Of a DNA stretch of 27,606 bases, positions 6,466 through 14,568 are shown in pieces. Positions within the stretch are counted from its first letter, which is position 1. Each line of letters begins with the position of its first letter. This DNA is from Kiritimatiellia bacterium. Its GTDB lineage: Bacteria; Verrucomicrobiota; Kiritimatiellia; RFP12; UBA1067. The position numbers and the translations under genes were made by a program. A model generated the notes under the pieces. It saw only the letters and a program-made list of their open reading frames with translations, did no database searches and was not told the DNA's origin. The stretch is from the NCBI GenBank assembly GCA_904502135.1, contig CAJGDE010000012.1:1-27606 (forward strand). Reading direction: 5' to 3'.

Positions 6466-9400
6466 CTTAGTTATGCTGTCCAACACTCCGCCTGCCCAGC
6501 GAGCCTTGTAGAACTTGGCACCCGGCACTTTAAGATATTCCTTAAAGCCGTTTTCCTTCGTCCAAACTTCAAGCGTGTCGGTCACGTATTCCGTGCGTGG
6601 GACAGTAGACAAGAAGTGTATTTTATCCTTATGGGGATCAAAGCCCTTCTGATCCATACGCCAAATGATTTCATCCAAGAGCCACTTTTCTTTATCCATA
6701 TCAAAGAAAAGCGTCATTTCGTACGCTGTCATCGCAAGGATTCTCGTACCAGGAACAACCGCAAGGTCGTGTCCCCACTTTGCCCCGAGTTGCGCAATAC
6801 CGAAGACGGCTTCTTCTACGATATCGAACTTATTTTGCTCTTCATTGAATGCGACGCTCAAACGCGTGAGACCTTCTGAAGACGAAACATAAAGTTTCTT
6901 ATTATCGTTATCCCAATAAAAGCCGTGCGGATTTTCGATTGAGAAGAATGTCGCACCCTGCTTCGCAGGATCATCATAACTTTTCGCCTTATCTCCGGCA
7001 ATATGGTAGAAGTAGCAACCATACTTCGTCTCTGGTTCATTTTGGTCAATCGTATAAGTCGAAGCTACAGCTACGATATCGTTCGGGAGGAGATCGATAG
7101 AGTGAGGCATGATCGTATTTCTTACCGCCTGCCCGGCCGTTCTACTGTAGCCGAATGCGATAGCGTTGGTAGTTGCCATATCAACAATCGCCCATGCGCA
7201 GTTACTCGAAGAAATCGCAACAACCTTCTTGCCGTTATAGTCGCAAATTCTAACTTCGGTAAGACCGTTGAATCGACCTCTTAAATCGTTATGTGTATTG
7301 CCTGCGAGAGCTGGATCGGTCGAGGCCTTCCATTTCCAGACAACCTCGGACCCGCGATAAATTTTAACCGCATGATCCGCACCGTCACAAACTATGATAT
7401 CTTCAACGGGAACTGTATTATCGGGCTTCCCGATAATGTCAATATCTAAAGTATTTACAGGTCCGCCATCTATATACACAAACAAACCCTTACGTCCCTT
7501 AGATGCCGCCTCGGGAGTATTGCCATAAAAGCCCATATTCACGCGCTTACCGTTATTGCCCCAAATCTTGCTTGGTTCACGAGAATAATCGCTATTGGGA
7601 TCGCCCGCATCGATTGCCGGAGAATTTTCGTTGAAAGAACGGATAACTTTTTTCTGCGTAGCATCATAGTAACCAGCCTTGCCACGCAAGTGAACATTGA
7701 GATTCATAAGATAATCAAGTGCGACAGGGAGATAGAAGTAAGTACCGGCATTTACGCTTTGCATGTAACGAGCTTCTTCAACGCGTGAAACAAAGTTCGC
7801 CCTATCAAAGATAACACCCTCGCCAATATTTAGCGTACCGGGACCCGCCGCGTAAATAAGTCTGTCGCCACTTTTGTCGGGTGAGAGAATTGAATAACTT
7901 ACATTCACTTCCGCGCCGTCCGCGACATAAATATCCTTACCGATTGTATCCCCCGTAGTAATACTGATATTATCGCTGAAAATTGAGTTCAATATCTTCA
8001 TCTTACCCGAGCGGACGTTTACGCCGCATCCACCATTTTTGGAAATGTGGTTAAGGTTCGCTGCGAACGTGCAATTTACAACTTCACACTCTGCGTACGT
8101 TTTACCGGGATTAAAGAAGATTTCTCCGCCACCGCCGCGGCTTATATGAGTACTATTGTTAATTCCTCTTGCGTTCTGATTCGCCATCCAAAGGCAATTC
8201 GTAAAGACGCTCCTACCCGTACCGGCCTCCAAACGGACTGTCGCGCCCATGAGATTTACATCATAAGCCTGATCATACTCCTGAGAGCAGACCGCGCGAT
8301 TGAAAAGGAATTTCGTTCCGCGTACAGTAACTGGAGCATTCGTAGCGTAGAGAGCCGACGCCTTGAAATATCTAAAGCCATAAGTACTTGGGACATTAAG
8401 AACAGGAAGTCCGTTCGTTGCGAAAAGACAATCATCAAGCGTCGCACGAGCGAGATTCATAAACGCCGCACCTTGACCGTTACCAGCATCATAATCAGTG
8501 TAAGCGCCAACTCGATTACCGGCAAAGGTACAGCGAGTTGCAAACAATCTCGTCTTCCCAGGAGTACCAACCATCACGAATCCACGTCCATGAGTAGGAT
8601 TGCCATTCGATTTACCAAGAGCATATCCGCAAGCAATCATATCACAATCAACGAGAGTTAAATCGCCAGCGCCCTTCTTGTAAATACCGCGTTCCTTAGA
8701 CTCGATAAAGCGGATACGCTCAATGCGAAGAGCGCTATCGGAGGAAATTTCAAGCGTCTTGTAGGCGCGAACCTTACCGCTCACTACAGACTTAACGCCC
8801 TCTTCGCGCTCGGCGGCAGTCACTTCACCACCCTTAAAGCCGCCGCGGATTTTCGCCTTAACACCATTAGGAATCGTCACAACGCAGTCAGCTGAGCAGG
8901 TAAATGTGCCTGCAAACCAAATCACATTTTTCTCTGCTGTTATTTTTGAAAGCGCAGTCTTAAAGTTTGTATAAGCATCTGTCCAACTCGTACCGTTATT
9001 TAAGCCTGTCGCGGCAGGGTTTACATAGATAATCGACGCTGGGGTATCTTCTGAATCAGGCTCAGGATCAGGAAGCGGATCGGGCTCAGGATCACGCGCT
9101 TCTTCGGCACTAGACCAAGTAATTGACTTAGGCTCACGCGTGCCGTCTTCCCACATATAATCGTCAAGGAGCGTAGCCGTAGCCGTATATGTTCCGACAG
9201 CCTTACCTGTATTACCAGAAAGAGTATAACCCGTGCCAGACTTAACACCAGTCTGCGTTTTGCCGTTGTACTGAAGACCAAGAATAGCTACAGGATTTTG
9301 CGCAATACCTAAACCAATTTGCCATTCAATCGTTTTCGCCTCAACTGTTCCATCAGACCAAATATATTTAGCTGCATCTACGAGCGTCGCGGTAGCTGTA

Positions 9401-11397
9401 TAGGTTCCGATCTCTGTAGCCTTATTATTCGTAAGAGTGTACCCCGCCCCTTCTAAAACGCCTGTCAGTTCTTTGCCGTTATAATGAAGGTTTGGTACTG
9501 CAACAGGAACTTGCGCTATACCCAAAGCAATAGTCCACGATATCTCTTTATCTGCCGAAGTACCGTCAGCCCAGACATACCCCTCCATAAGCGTAGCGGT
9601 CGCGGTATAAGACCCGACATCCGTCGCCTTATGATTTGTAAGCGTATACCCTTCACCTTCTAAAACACCAACCTGTTCTTTGCCGTTATACTTAAGACCA
9701 TCTACCGCAACTGGGACTTCAACTGCACCGACTGCGATAACCCAAGTAATTACCTTTTCTTCCACAGAACCATCAGACCACTTGTAATTTTCTTTAAGTG
9801 TGGCTGTCGCAGTGTGAGTGCCGATCTGAGTTGCTTTGTGACCTGCGAGCGTATAGCCCTCACCTTCCATAACACCTGTCTGTTCGCTCCCGTTATAGGT
9901 AAGGCCAGTAACGGCAGAGGGAATTTGCACAACTCCCATATCGATCGACCATTCGATCGTCACATCATCAACCGACCCGTCAGCCCACTTGTAACCTTCT
10001 CTAAGCGTTGCCGTCGCTGTATACGTTCCGGCATCCGTCGCCTTATGTCCTGCAAGCGTATAACCAACTCCCTCTATAACGCCTATCTGCTCACTGCCAT
10101 TATATGAAAGTCCTGTGATAGCAGAGGGCCTTTCAACTGGAGTAAGTTCCATCTCTGGCCATTCGCCTCCATTGTTAAAAACGAGCCATATACCTCCCCA
10201 AATCGTGAGAGGACCAATCGTCTCCCCATCAACCGTTATCGTGTAGGAAGTTCTGTATAAAACTATACCGTGAGGAATTTCATCGCCCGTTCCTTCAACA
10301 CCGCCGTAAAAATAGTTCCAATAATTCGCCTTTCCCTCGGCAGAAACATCTTTCCATTCGCGGTAATCTGCAGGTGTCACCGTTTTCAAAAACTCCTGCC
10401 AATATTTATTCTTGGTAGCGTTAATTCGTGTTGCCTGAACTGTGGCATTCGGAATAATCTCACCGGTAATATAGCCAGCGACATCATAGTTTCGAATAGT
10501 TGTAGGCTTCGGTGTAGCAGTAGAGGAATACGACAATGCTTCGCCGAAGGCAAATACACCTGGATTTTGGACTACGATGTTTGTAATGGGACATCCTCCA
10601 TACGGATTGTATTTAGTTAAATTTTCATAACGATTCGTTCCTGCATTCGCCACACCTACTCCAAAAATAAGATTCGTTATATTAAGACCTGTAAAATATT
10701 GATTATTATTGTTATTGTTATTATAAGGAACCCAGGTAACAGGTTTTCCTGCTCCACCTACAACGAGCAACCCGTCTTTTAGAGGCTTACCTTTTATAGA
10801 ATTAAAGCGTCTCGCATAAATAGTCGTATATGAATTAGGAAGCATAGGTCCGTCAAAAACCAGCTTGGTACAACCAGAAAAAGCATCTTCCCCAATTGAT
10901 GATATTGTATCGAGCATAGTAAGATGAGTCAGTTTCTTACAACCCGAAAAAGCCGTATTCCCAATAGAAGTCATTTTAGTATCTTGCGGATAATCACATA
11001 TCTGCAAATTGGAACAATTTAAAAATGTATTGGCGCCAATATAGGTAATAGTATTTGGCCAATATAATTCTTTTATAGTTGTATTATTACGCAGGGTGCT
11101 ACCATTATGAAATTTTATGACATACCCTGAATATTTTGAATCTGATAAATCGATTGTTCTAAAATTAAGTTTACTTGAAGAGCCGGCAGAAGAAACCTTT
11201 AACTCTCCGTTTGCTTTCGCCAATGTAAATATCCAGGGCTTAACACCTTCTTCAACAACCTCTGTAATCGTTAAAGTAGAAGAAGCAGGCCCCGTTACCA
11301 CCCACTTCGTATCTGGCGGTTCGGCAAACATCACTTGCGCAAAAGAAAGCGAGCATATGCCGAGAACTAAGGAAGCTAAAAATTTTACGTTTTTCAC
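6463..11397 (-). CDS. Giant modular surface protein (LRR, MBG-like repeats, beta-helix, propeller-like)
   Basis: This 1644-aa protein starts at GTG, with AGGAGG eight bases upstream. Order of parts: signal peptide 1-25; BspA-type leucine-rich repeats about 105-185 (YIGANTFLNCSNL, SIGEDAFSGCTKL); a seven-Asn run 226-232; five 69-70-residue Ig/MBG-like repeats about 424-765 (YNGKEQTGV, GYTLxGHKAT, GTYTATATL, YKWxDG); an acidic Pro/Asp/Glu linker about 768-785; a beta-helix about 788-1240; a choice-of-anchor-Q-like segment about 1255-1297 (AIDAGDPNSDYSREPS); and a propeller-like domain about 1330-1644. The arrangement suggests an extended surface stalk carrying binding domains. No enzyme motif is seen. 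It is divergent from the XylR-like regulator gene, with an operator and a poly-G promoter between them, so expression is probably ligand-controlled and possibly phase variable. Confidence 0.9.
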   Translation of the reverse strand: MKNVKFLASLVLGICSLSFAQVMFAEPPDTKWVVTGPASSTLTITEVVEEGVKPWIFTLAKANGELKVSSAGSSSKLNFRTIDLSDSKYSGYVIKFHNGSTLRNNTTIKELYWPNTITYIGANTFLNCSNLQICDYPQDTKMTSIGNTAFSGCKKLTHLTMLDTISSIGEDAFSGCTKLVFDGPMLPNSYTTIYARRFNSIKGKPLKDGLLVVGGAGKPVTWVPYNNNNNNNQYFTGLNITNLIFGVGVANAGTNRYENLTKYNPYGGCPITNIVVQNPGVFAFGEALSYSSTATPKPTTIRNYDVAGYITGEIIPNATVQATRINATKNKYWQEFLKTVTPADYREWKDVSAEGKANYWNYFYGGVEGTGDEIPHGIVLYRTSYTITVDGETIGPLTIWGGIWLVFNNGGEWPEMELTPVERPSAITGLSYNGSEQIGVIEGVGYTLAGHKATDAGTYTATATLREGYKWADGSVDDVTIEWSIDMGVVQIPSAVTGLTYNGSEQTGVMEGEGYTLAGHKATQIGTHTATATLKENYKWSDGSVEEKVITWVIAVGAVEVPVAVDGLKYNGKEQVGVLEGEGYTLTNHKATDVGSYTATATLMEGYVWADGTSADKEISWTIALGIAQVPVAVPNLHYNGKELTGVLEGAGYTLTNNKATEIGTYTATATLVDAAKYIWSDGTVEAKTIEWQIGLGIAQNPVAILGLQYNGKTQTGVKSGTGYTLSGNTGKAVGTYTATATLLDDYMWEDGTREPKSITWSSAEEARDPEPDPLPDPEPDSEDTPASIIYVNPAATGLNNGTSWTDAYTNFKTALSKITAEKNVIWFAGTFTCSADCVVTIPNGVKAKIRGGFKGGEVTAAEREEGVKSVVSGKVRAYKTLEISSDSALRIERIRFIESKERGIYKKGAGDLTLVDCDMIACGYALGKSNGNPTHGRGFVMVGTPGKTRLFATRCTFAGNRVGAYTDYDAGNGQGAAFMNLARATLDDCLFATNGLPVLNVPSTYGFRYFKASALYATNAPVTVRGTKFLFNRAVCSQEYDQAYDVNLMGATVRLEAGTGRSVFTNCLWMANQNARGINNSTHISRGGGGEIFFNPGKTYAECEVVNCTFAANLNHISKNGGCGVNVRSGKMKILNSIFSDNISITTGDTIGKDIYVADGAEVNVSYSILSPDKSGDRLIYAAGPGTLNIGEGVIFDRANFVSRVEEARYMQSVNAGTYFYLPVALDYLMNLNVHLRGKAGYYDATQKKVIRSFNENSPAIDAGDPNSDYSREPSKIWGNNGKRVNMGFYGNTPEAASKGRKGLFVYIDGGPVNTLDIDIIGKPDNTVPVEDIIVCDGADHAVKIYRGSEVVWKWKASTDPALAGNTHNDLRGRFNGLTEVRICDYNGKKVVAISSSNCAWAIVDMATTNAIAFGYSRTAGQAVRNTIMPHSIDLLPNDIVAVASTYTIDQNEPETKYGCYFYHIAGDKAKSYDDPAKQGATFFSIENPHGFYWDNDNKKLYVSSSEGLTRLSVAFNEEQNKFDIVEEAVFGIAQLGAKWGHDLAVVPGTRILAMTAYEMTLFFDMDKEKWLLDEIIWRMDQKGFDPHKDKIHFLSTVPRTEYVTDTLEVWTKENGFKEYLKVPGAKFYKARWAGGVLDSITK
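9090..10131 (-). repeat. Five in-frame repeats of about 208 bp encoding MBG-like domains
   Basis: Residues about 424-765 of the giant protein are five copies of a 69-70-residue module, sharing YNG near the start, GYTL in the middle, GTYTATATL, and WxDG near the end. The copies differ enough to be separate domains, but they share long stretches at DNA level. Unequal recombination could change the copy number without breaking the frame. Confidence 0.8.
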
Positions 11398-11430
11398 AGA
11401 TACATCCTCCTATGAGATTATTTTCTTAAT

Positions 11431-11459
11431 ATTATACCCCCCCCCATGCGAAAAATCAA
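11431..11459 (-). promoter_or_regulatory. Promoter of the giant surface gene with a G9 tract in the spacer
   Basis: On the minus strand the -35 is TTGATT (11459-11454) and the -10 is TATAAT (11436-11431), separated by exactly 17 bp. Nine of those 17 are an uninterrupted G run (C9 on plus, 11437-11445) directly next to the -10. Slippage in such a run would change -35/-10 spacing. The -35 overlaps the proximal operator repeat, as for AraC-type activators that contact RNA polymerase at the -35. Confidence 0.7.
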
Positions 11460-11495
11460 TTGTAAAGTTTGCAAACACAATTGTAATGTTTGCAA
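11457..11495. promoter_or_regulatory. AraC/XylR-type operator: two 18-bp direct repeats, 21-bp period
   Basis: CAATTGTAAAGTTTGCAA (11457-11474) and CAATTGTAATGTTTGCAA (11478-11495) differ at one base and are 21 bp apart start to start. This is the spacing of paired direct half-sites bound by dimeric AraC-family activators such as AraC and XylR. The left repeat overlaps the -35 of the giant surface gene. The right repeat contains the -35 of the regulator gene itself. The most likely binder is the product of 11527-12696, which would activate the surface gene and regulate itself. Confidence 0.75.
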
Positions 11496-11518
11496 GAATA
11501 CGATTCTTATGATACAAT
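11490..11518 (+). promoter_or_regulatory. Promoter of the XylR-like regulator gene
   Basis: TTGCAA (11490-11495), 17 bp and TACAAT (11513-11518) form a good promoter, with TGA directly before the -10. The predicted start is within one or two bases of the ATG at 11527, and no Shine-Dalgarno sequence is present. The mRNA is predicted to be leaderless. The -35 lies inside the distal operator repeat, consistent with autoregulation. Confidence 0.6.
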
Positions 11519-11526
11519 AATGTCAA

Positions 11527-12696
11527 ATGAAAAAAGTAGGCATCTTAATTGAACGCGAAAGAGCATTCAGCCGCGATCTTTGCTTAGGCATAATTCAGCA
11601 CGCCCAAGCCTGCAAAGATTGGGAACTGACAATGATAGATATCGAGTCTCTTGCAAATCCATCTACATTAGAAAAGTTTGACGGCTTTATCATTCGCGCA
11701 ATCAATAAAAAAATAGTCAAGATTTTCAGCGCGACACAAAAACCTGTCATTGATCTTTTTGAAGAAATGACTTCATCTCCCTTTGTGAGAGTGATGCAAA
11801 ATGCGACAAAGATCAGCCAAATAGCCGTAAGACACTTCTTGCAGCATCACTTCACGACATTTGGATTTTTCGGGCATGAAGGAATTGCCTATTCGGATTT
11901 GCGCAAAGATGCGTTTATAGAATGTCTTCGCCTGCATCATAAAAAATGCCATGTCTACAACACGCCCGAATCTACCGTGCGCGACTTTGAGAACAATGTA
12001 ATGATTCGCGAAAAGTACAATGTAAATAAAGAAAAGAAATCAATCATAAGTTACATCAAGAAAATTCCGAAACCGATCGCGATACTCTGCTCAAACGACC
12101 TGAGAGCCCATCAACTTATTTCTGCATGTCGAGAAATCGCAGTTAAGGTCCCTTCGGAGATTACCGTTTTAGGAGTCGACAATGACGAAATGCTCTGCGC
12201 CTTTTCGTCCCCAAGCATCTCCAGCATCGATCCTAACGCTTACGGAATCGGACTTAAAGCCGCGCAGACGCTTACCGATATGATGAACGGTAAGAGCGTA
12301 AAAAACACAATCCGCATATCCCCGAAACAACTTATCCCCAGATCTTCAACTGAAGCGTTTCCGCTCAAATCCCGCCCTTCATGGATATCTGACGCTCTCG
12401 TATTTATCAATTCCAATGTAAGTAAGCGCCTATCGGCCTGTGATGTATATCGATATGTGAAGCGCTCACACACAGTCGTCGACAAAGCCTTCCGCGAGAC
12501 GCTTAAAACGACTGTTTCAAAAGAAATTCAAGCTTCACGACTGAGAGAGGCCCATCGTTTAGTTACAACAACAACCCTGCCCTTCACGACAATTTCACAC
12601 CTTTCTGGCTTTTCGTCCATGCAATATTTCACACGCTCCTTTTCTGCGATCTACGGCAAAAGTCCGACTTCCGTGCGCAAAAAAGCGCAGAAATGA
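11527..12696 (+). CDS. XylR-like transcriptional regulator (LacI-type sensor + AraC HTH)
   Basis: This 389-aa regulator combines a periplasmic-binding-protein-like sensor (about 1-275) with an AraC/XylS DNA-binding domain (about 288-385). The sensor shows MKKVGILIERERAFSRDLCLG at the start and the typical stretch CSNDLRAH...VLGVDNDEMLCAFSSPSISSIDPNAYGIG at 188-241. The AraC part has two helix-turn-helix units, including RLREAHRLV and ISHLSGFSSMQYFTRSFSAIYGKSP. This is the architecture of E. coli XylR, which senses a sugar. Here the ligand is unknown but is probably a carbohydrate. The gene is divergent from the giant surface protein gene and shares its operator. A small outer-membrane protein gene follows 13 bp downstream. 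Confidence 0.9.
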   Translation: MKKVGILIERERAFSRDLCLGIIQHAQACKDWELTMIDIESLANPSTLEKFDGFIIRAINKKIVKIFSATQKPVIDLFEEMTSSPFVRVMQNATKISQIAVRHFLQHHFTTFGFFGHEGIAYSDLRKDAFIECLRLHHKKCHVYNTPESTVRDFENNVMIREKYNVNKEKKSIISYIKKIPKPIAILCSNDLRAHQLISACREIAVKVPSEITVLGVDNDEMLCAFSSPSISSIDPNAYGIGLKAAQTLTDMMNGKSVKNTIRISPKQLIPRSSTEAFPLKSRPSWISDALVFINSNVSKRLSACDVYRYVKRSHTVVDKAFRETLKTTVSKEIQASRLREAHRLVTTTTLPFTTISHLSGFSSMQYFTRSFSAIYGKSPTSVRKKAQK

Positions 12697-12702
12697 TATA
12701 AT
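12694..12702 (+). promoter_or_regulatory. Extended -10 built on the regulator's stop codon
   Basis: The stop TGA (12694-12696) of the XylR-like gene runs straight into TATAAT (12697-12702), giving a perfect TGATATAAT extended -10. The next gene's ATG follows after 7 bases with no Shine-Dalgarno sequence. No convincing -35 is seen, which extended -10 promoters can do without. A leaderless transcript is predicted. Confidence 0.5.
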
Positions 12703-12709
12703 ATTTTTC

Positions 12710-13207
12710 ATGAAACGTATTATTGTTTTTTTCCATACGGCTATAGCCGCCTTAACAATCTTCGCCGAAACAGCGAACGAACTGGAATACGAAGAAGAAT
12801 GTGAATTTGACCGCTTCTATATATCGGCGGGGGCGACGATTTTTCTCCCTCAGGGAGGCAATGGCCAAAGACACTTAAGCGGCGCTACGGGGCGCATGGG
12901 CTGGTACATGACGGAGTTTTGGGCCATTGAAAGCGAAGCCGCCTTTCTTGAAAACAGCGCCGGCCTTTCTCTCTCGGCGCTCTGGCATTGGTGGGGATAT
13001 GAAAGGTTAGATCCGTTTTTTACTTTCGGCGCGAAAGGATGGTTCGGCTCTCAGGCTGAAAACATCGGCCCGAAAATCGGAGTGGGTACATTCTACCATC
13101 TTACAGATTCAATCTCGCTGCGCTTTGACGCAGACGCGACACTTGGCCTTAAGGGCGATGAAAAAATGAATTACACGATTTCGGCGGGCCTTCAATATTC
13201 GTTCTGA
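12710..13207 (+). CDS. Small outer-membrane beta-barrel protein
   Basis: This 165-aa protein has a signal peptide (about 1-19, ending IFA) and an acidic mature N-terminus (ELEYEEECEFD). Alternating hydrophobic and aromatic strands follow: FYISAGATIF, GATGRMGWYM, LSLSALWHWW, FFTFGAKGWF and ISLRFDADATLGL. It ends in YSF, a terminal aromatic typical of outer-membrane barrels recognised by BamA. Its size suits an eight-stranded OmpA/OmpX-like barrel. The specific function is not identifiable. It lies 13 bp after the XylR-like regulator on the same strand, so it may be co-expressed with it. It converges on an rsmE-family gene with only 3 bp between the stop codons and no terminator. Confidence 0.75.
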   Translation: MKRIIVFFHTAIAALTIFAETANELEYEEECEFDRFYISAGATIFLPQGGNGQRHLSGATGRMGWYMTEFWAIESEAAFLENSAGLSLSALWHWWGYERLDPFFTFGAKGWFGSQAENIGPKIGVGTFYHLTDSISLRFDADATLGLKGDEKMNYTISAGLQYSF

Positions 13208-13210
13208 ACA

Positions 13211-13930
13211 CTATTCGCCCAACCTTGCCAAGAGCGCAATAAGCGCCGTGTCGCTTCGAAGAATCCGTCCTCCGAGAGAATAACGCGAAAAAGCATGAGA
13301 CTGAAGAAGTTCCACCTCTTCTTCGGTCCACCCGCCCTCGGGACCTACCGCCAGCAGAAGTTTATCTTTTGATGGCGCTATTTGCCCGTTGGCCTTATAC
13401 GGATGGGCGACGACACGCCTGGTAACATTTGGGAAGACACTTTCAAGCTCGTCCGTCACGAATCTTTTGAAATTACGCCTGATCTCAAGCTGAGGGAGTA
13501 TAGTCGTTCCCGCCTGCATCAAGCCGTCAATAAGCAAGGGCCTGTAATTTTCTTCTTTCAGCAGCGTCGCGCCCCAGAAATCCTTCTCGACCTTTTTCGC
13601 TCCGACTAAAAATATCTTCCCCACCCCCATCGCGGCAAGTTGCGGCAGCAGACGCTTCATGACGCGCGGACGCGGCGGAGCTAAAATCAGATCGACCCAC
13701 GGCTCGAGAGCTTTCGAATCGTGATTGACACGCGCGGTTATCATATACCCAGGCGCGACTTTTTCGATTTTCTCAATGACGGAAGTTCCGATCAATCCGT
13801 CCACGACGCCGGTTTTTATGATCTGACCGACCTCGCCGTGAAGCGTCTCGACGACATGACGCGCACGCTCCGCGCCGAATACGGCAAGTCCGTCTGAAAT
13901 TTCGGACGAGTCAAAAAGGATTCTATTCAT
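13211..13930 (-). CDS. RsmE-family 16S rRNA m3U1498 methyltransferase, divergent copy
   Basis: I take the start at 13930 (MNRILF, 239 aa), where ATGA overlaps the HAD gene's stop; the frame is open further upstream. SPOUT-fold signatures are clear: LAPPRPRVMKRLLPQLAAMG, then VEKDFW, then VGPEGGW, and SLGGRILRSDTA, which forms part of the trefoil-knot SAM site. RsmE methylates N3 of U1498 in 16S rRNA. A second, more standard RsmE lies at 23745-24482. This copy belongs to the variant branch with the APPRPRV and QAGTTILPQ motifs, so its target may be the same or may have diverged. It is the last gene of the holA-EIIA-HAD run. Confidence 0.85.
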   Translation of the reverse strand: MNRILFDSSEISDGLAVFGAERARHVVETLHGEVGQIIKTGVVDGLIGTSVIEKIEKVAPGYMITARVNHDSKALEPWVDLILAPPRPRVMKRLLPQLAAMGVGKIFLVGAKKVEKDFWGATLLKEENYRPLLIDGLMQAGTTILPQLEIRRNFKRFVTDELESVFPNVTRRVVAHPYKANGQIAPSKDKLLLAVGPEGGWTEEEVELLQSHAFSRYSLGGRILRSDTALIALLARLGE

Positions 13931-14568
13931 AAAAGAGGCCCTTGACCGGCGTATATGCAAGACGCCTGAGCGAGTTCGTCGCTTTTCCCATACCCCCACG
14001 GAACGGCTACGCTGTAAACGCCGTTGGCCTTCGCCGCCTCGAAATCGTTTATCGTATCGCCCACCATGACGCAGGAGTCGACATCACAGGAATTCTCTTT
14101 TATCACATGGGCGAGAAGCTCAGGCTTTTTCAAAACGCCCAAAGGCCCGTCTTTATACATGTCAGAAGAATATAAACCGTCGAATATCACGTTCCATCCG
14201 AAATGTTCGGCCATCAGTTTCGTGGCCTTCCAGCGCTTGTTCGTAACGATGAAAACTTTCGCGCCCGAAGCTTTCAATCTTTTTATCTCATCGATAATCC
14301 CGGGGTATTCTTTTGTCAGCGGAAAATCACCCACATCGTAGTACTTTGAAAAGCCCGAGCGAACTTTATCGCACAACTCTTGAGAATAAAGTTCAGGATA
14401 CATTTTTTTTATGATATCATCAATCGTAGGCCCTATAACGAAAAGCCTGTTAAACCTATCTTCGTCTAAACCTAAATCAACAATCGTCTTTCGAAAAGAC
14501 TCTATGATATCATCGCTGGTATCGGCCAATGTACCGTCAAGGTCAAAAAACCATGTTGTCTTTTTCAT
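13927..14568 (-). CDS. HAD-family phosphatase, phosphoglycolate phosphatase-like
   Basis: This 213-aa protein carries all four HAD motifs. These are DLDGT with nucleophile D9 and acid/base D11; TNK at 109-111; a Lys at 147-148 (KKPEL); and GDTINDF with D171 and D175. The cap domain lies between motifs I and II (about 20-85), as in Gph-type enzymes that hydrolyse small phosphate esters such as 2-phosphoglycolate. The exact substrate cannot be read from sequence. ATGA overlaps join it to the upstream HTH-EIIA gene and the downstream rsmE-like gene, so the three are translationally coupled. Confidence 0.85.
   Translation of the reverse strand: MKKTTWFFDLDGTLADTSDDIIESFRKTIVDLGLDEDRFNRLFVIGPTIDDIIKKMYPELYSQELCDKVRSGFSKYYDVGDFPLTKEYPGIIDEIKRLKASGAKVFIVTNKRWKATKLMAEHFGWNVIFDGLYSSDMYKDGPLGVLKKPELLAHVIKENSCDVDSCVMVGDTINDFEAAKANGVYSVAVPWGYGKSDELAQASCIYAGQGPLL

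Noticed and set aside
11502..11522. Alternative start of the regulator at the ATG at 11520
   Set aside because: It is in a different frame from the regulator and lies between the -10 and the predicted transcription start.
13927..13999. Longer N-terminus for the second RsmE-family gene
   Set aside because: The extra 23 residues are not RsmE-like, and the ATGA overlap at 13927-13930 is the standard junction in this operon.
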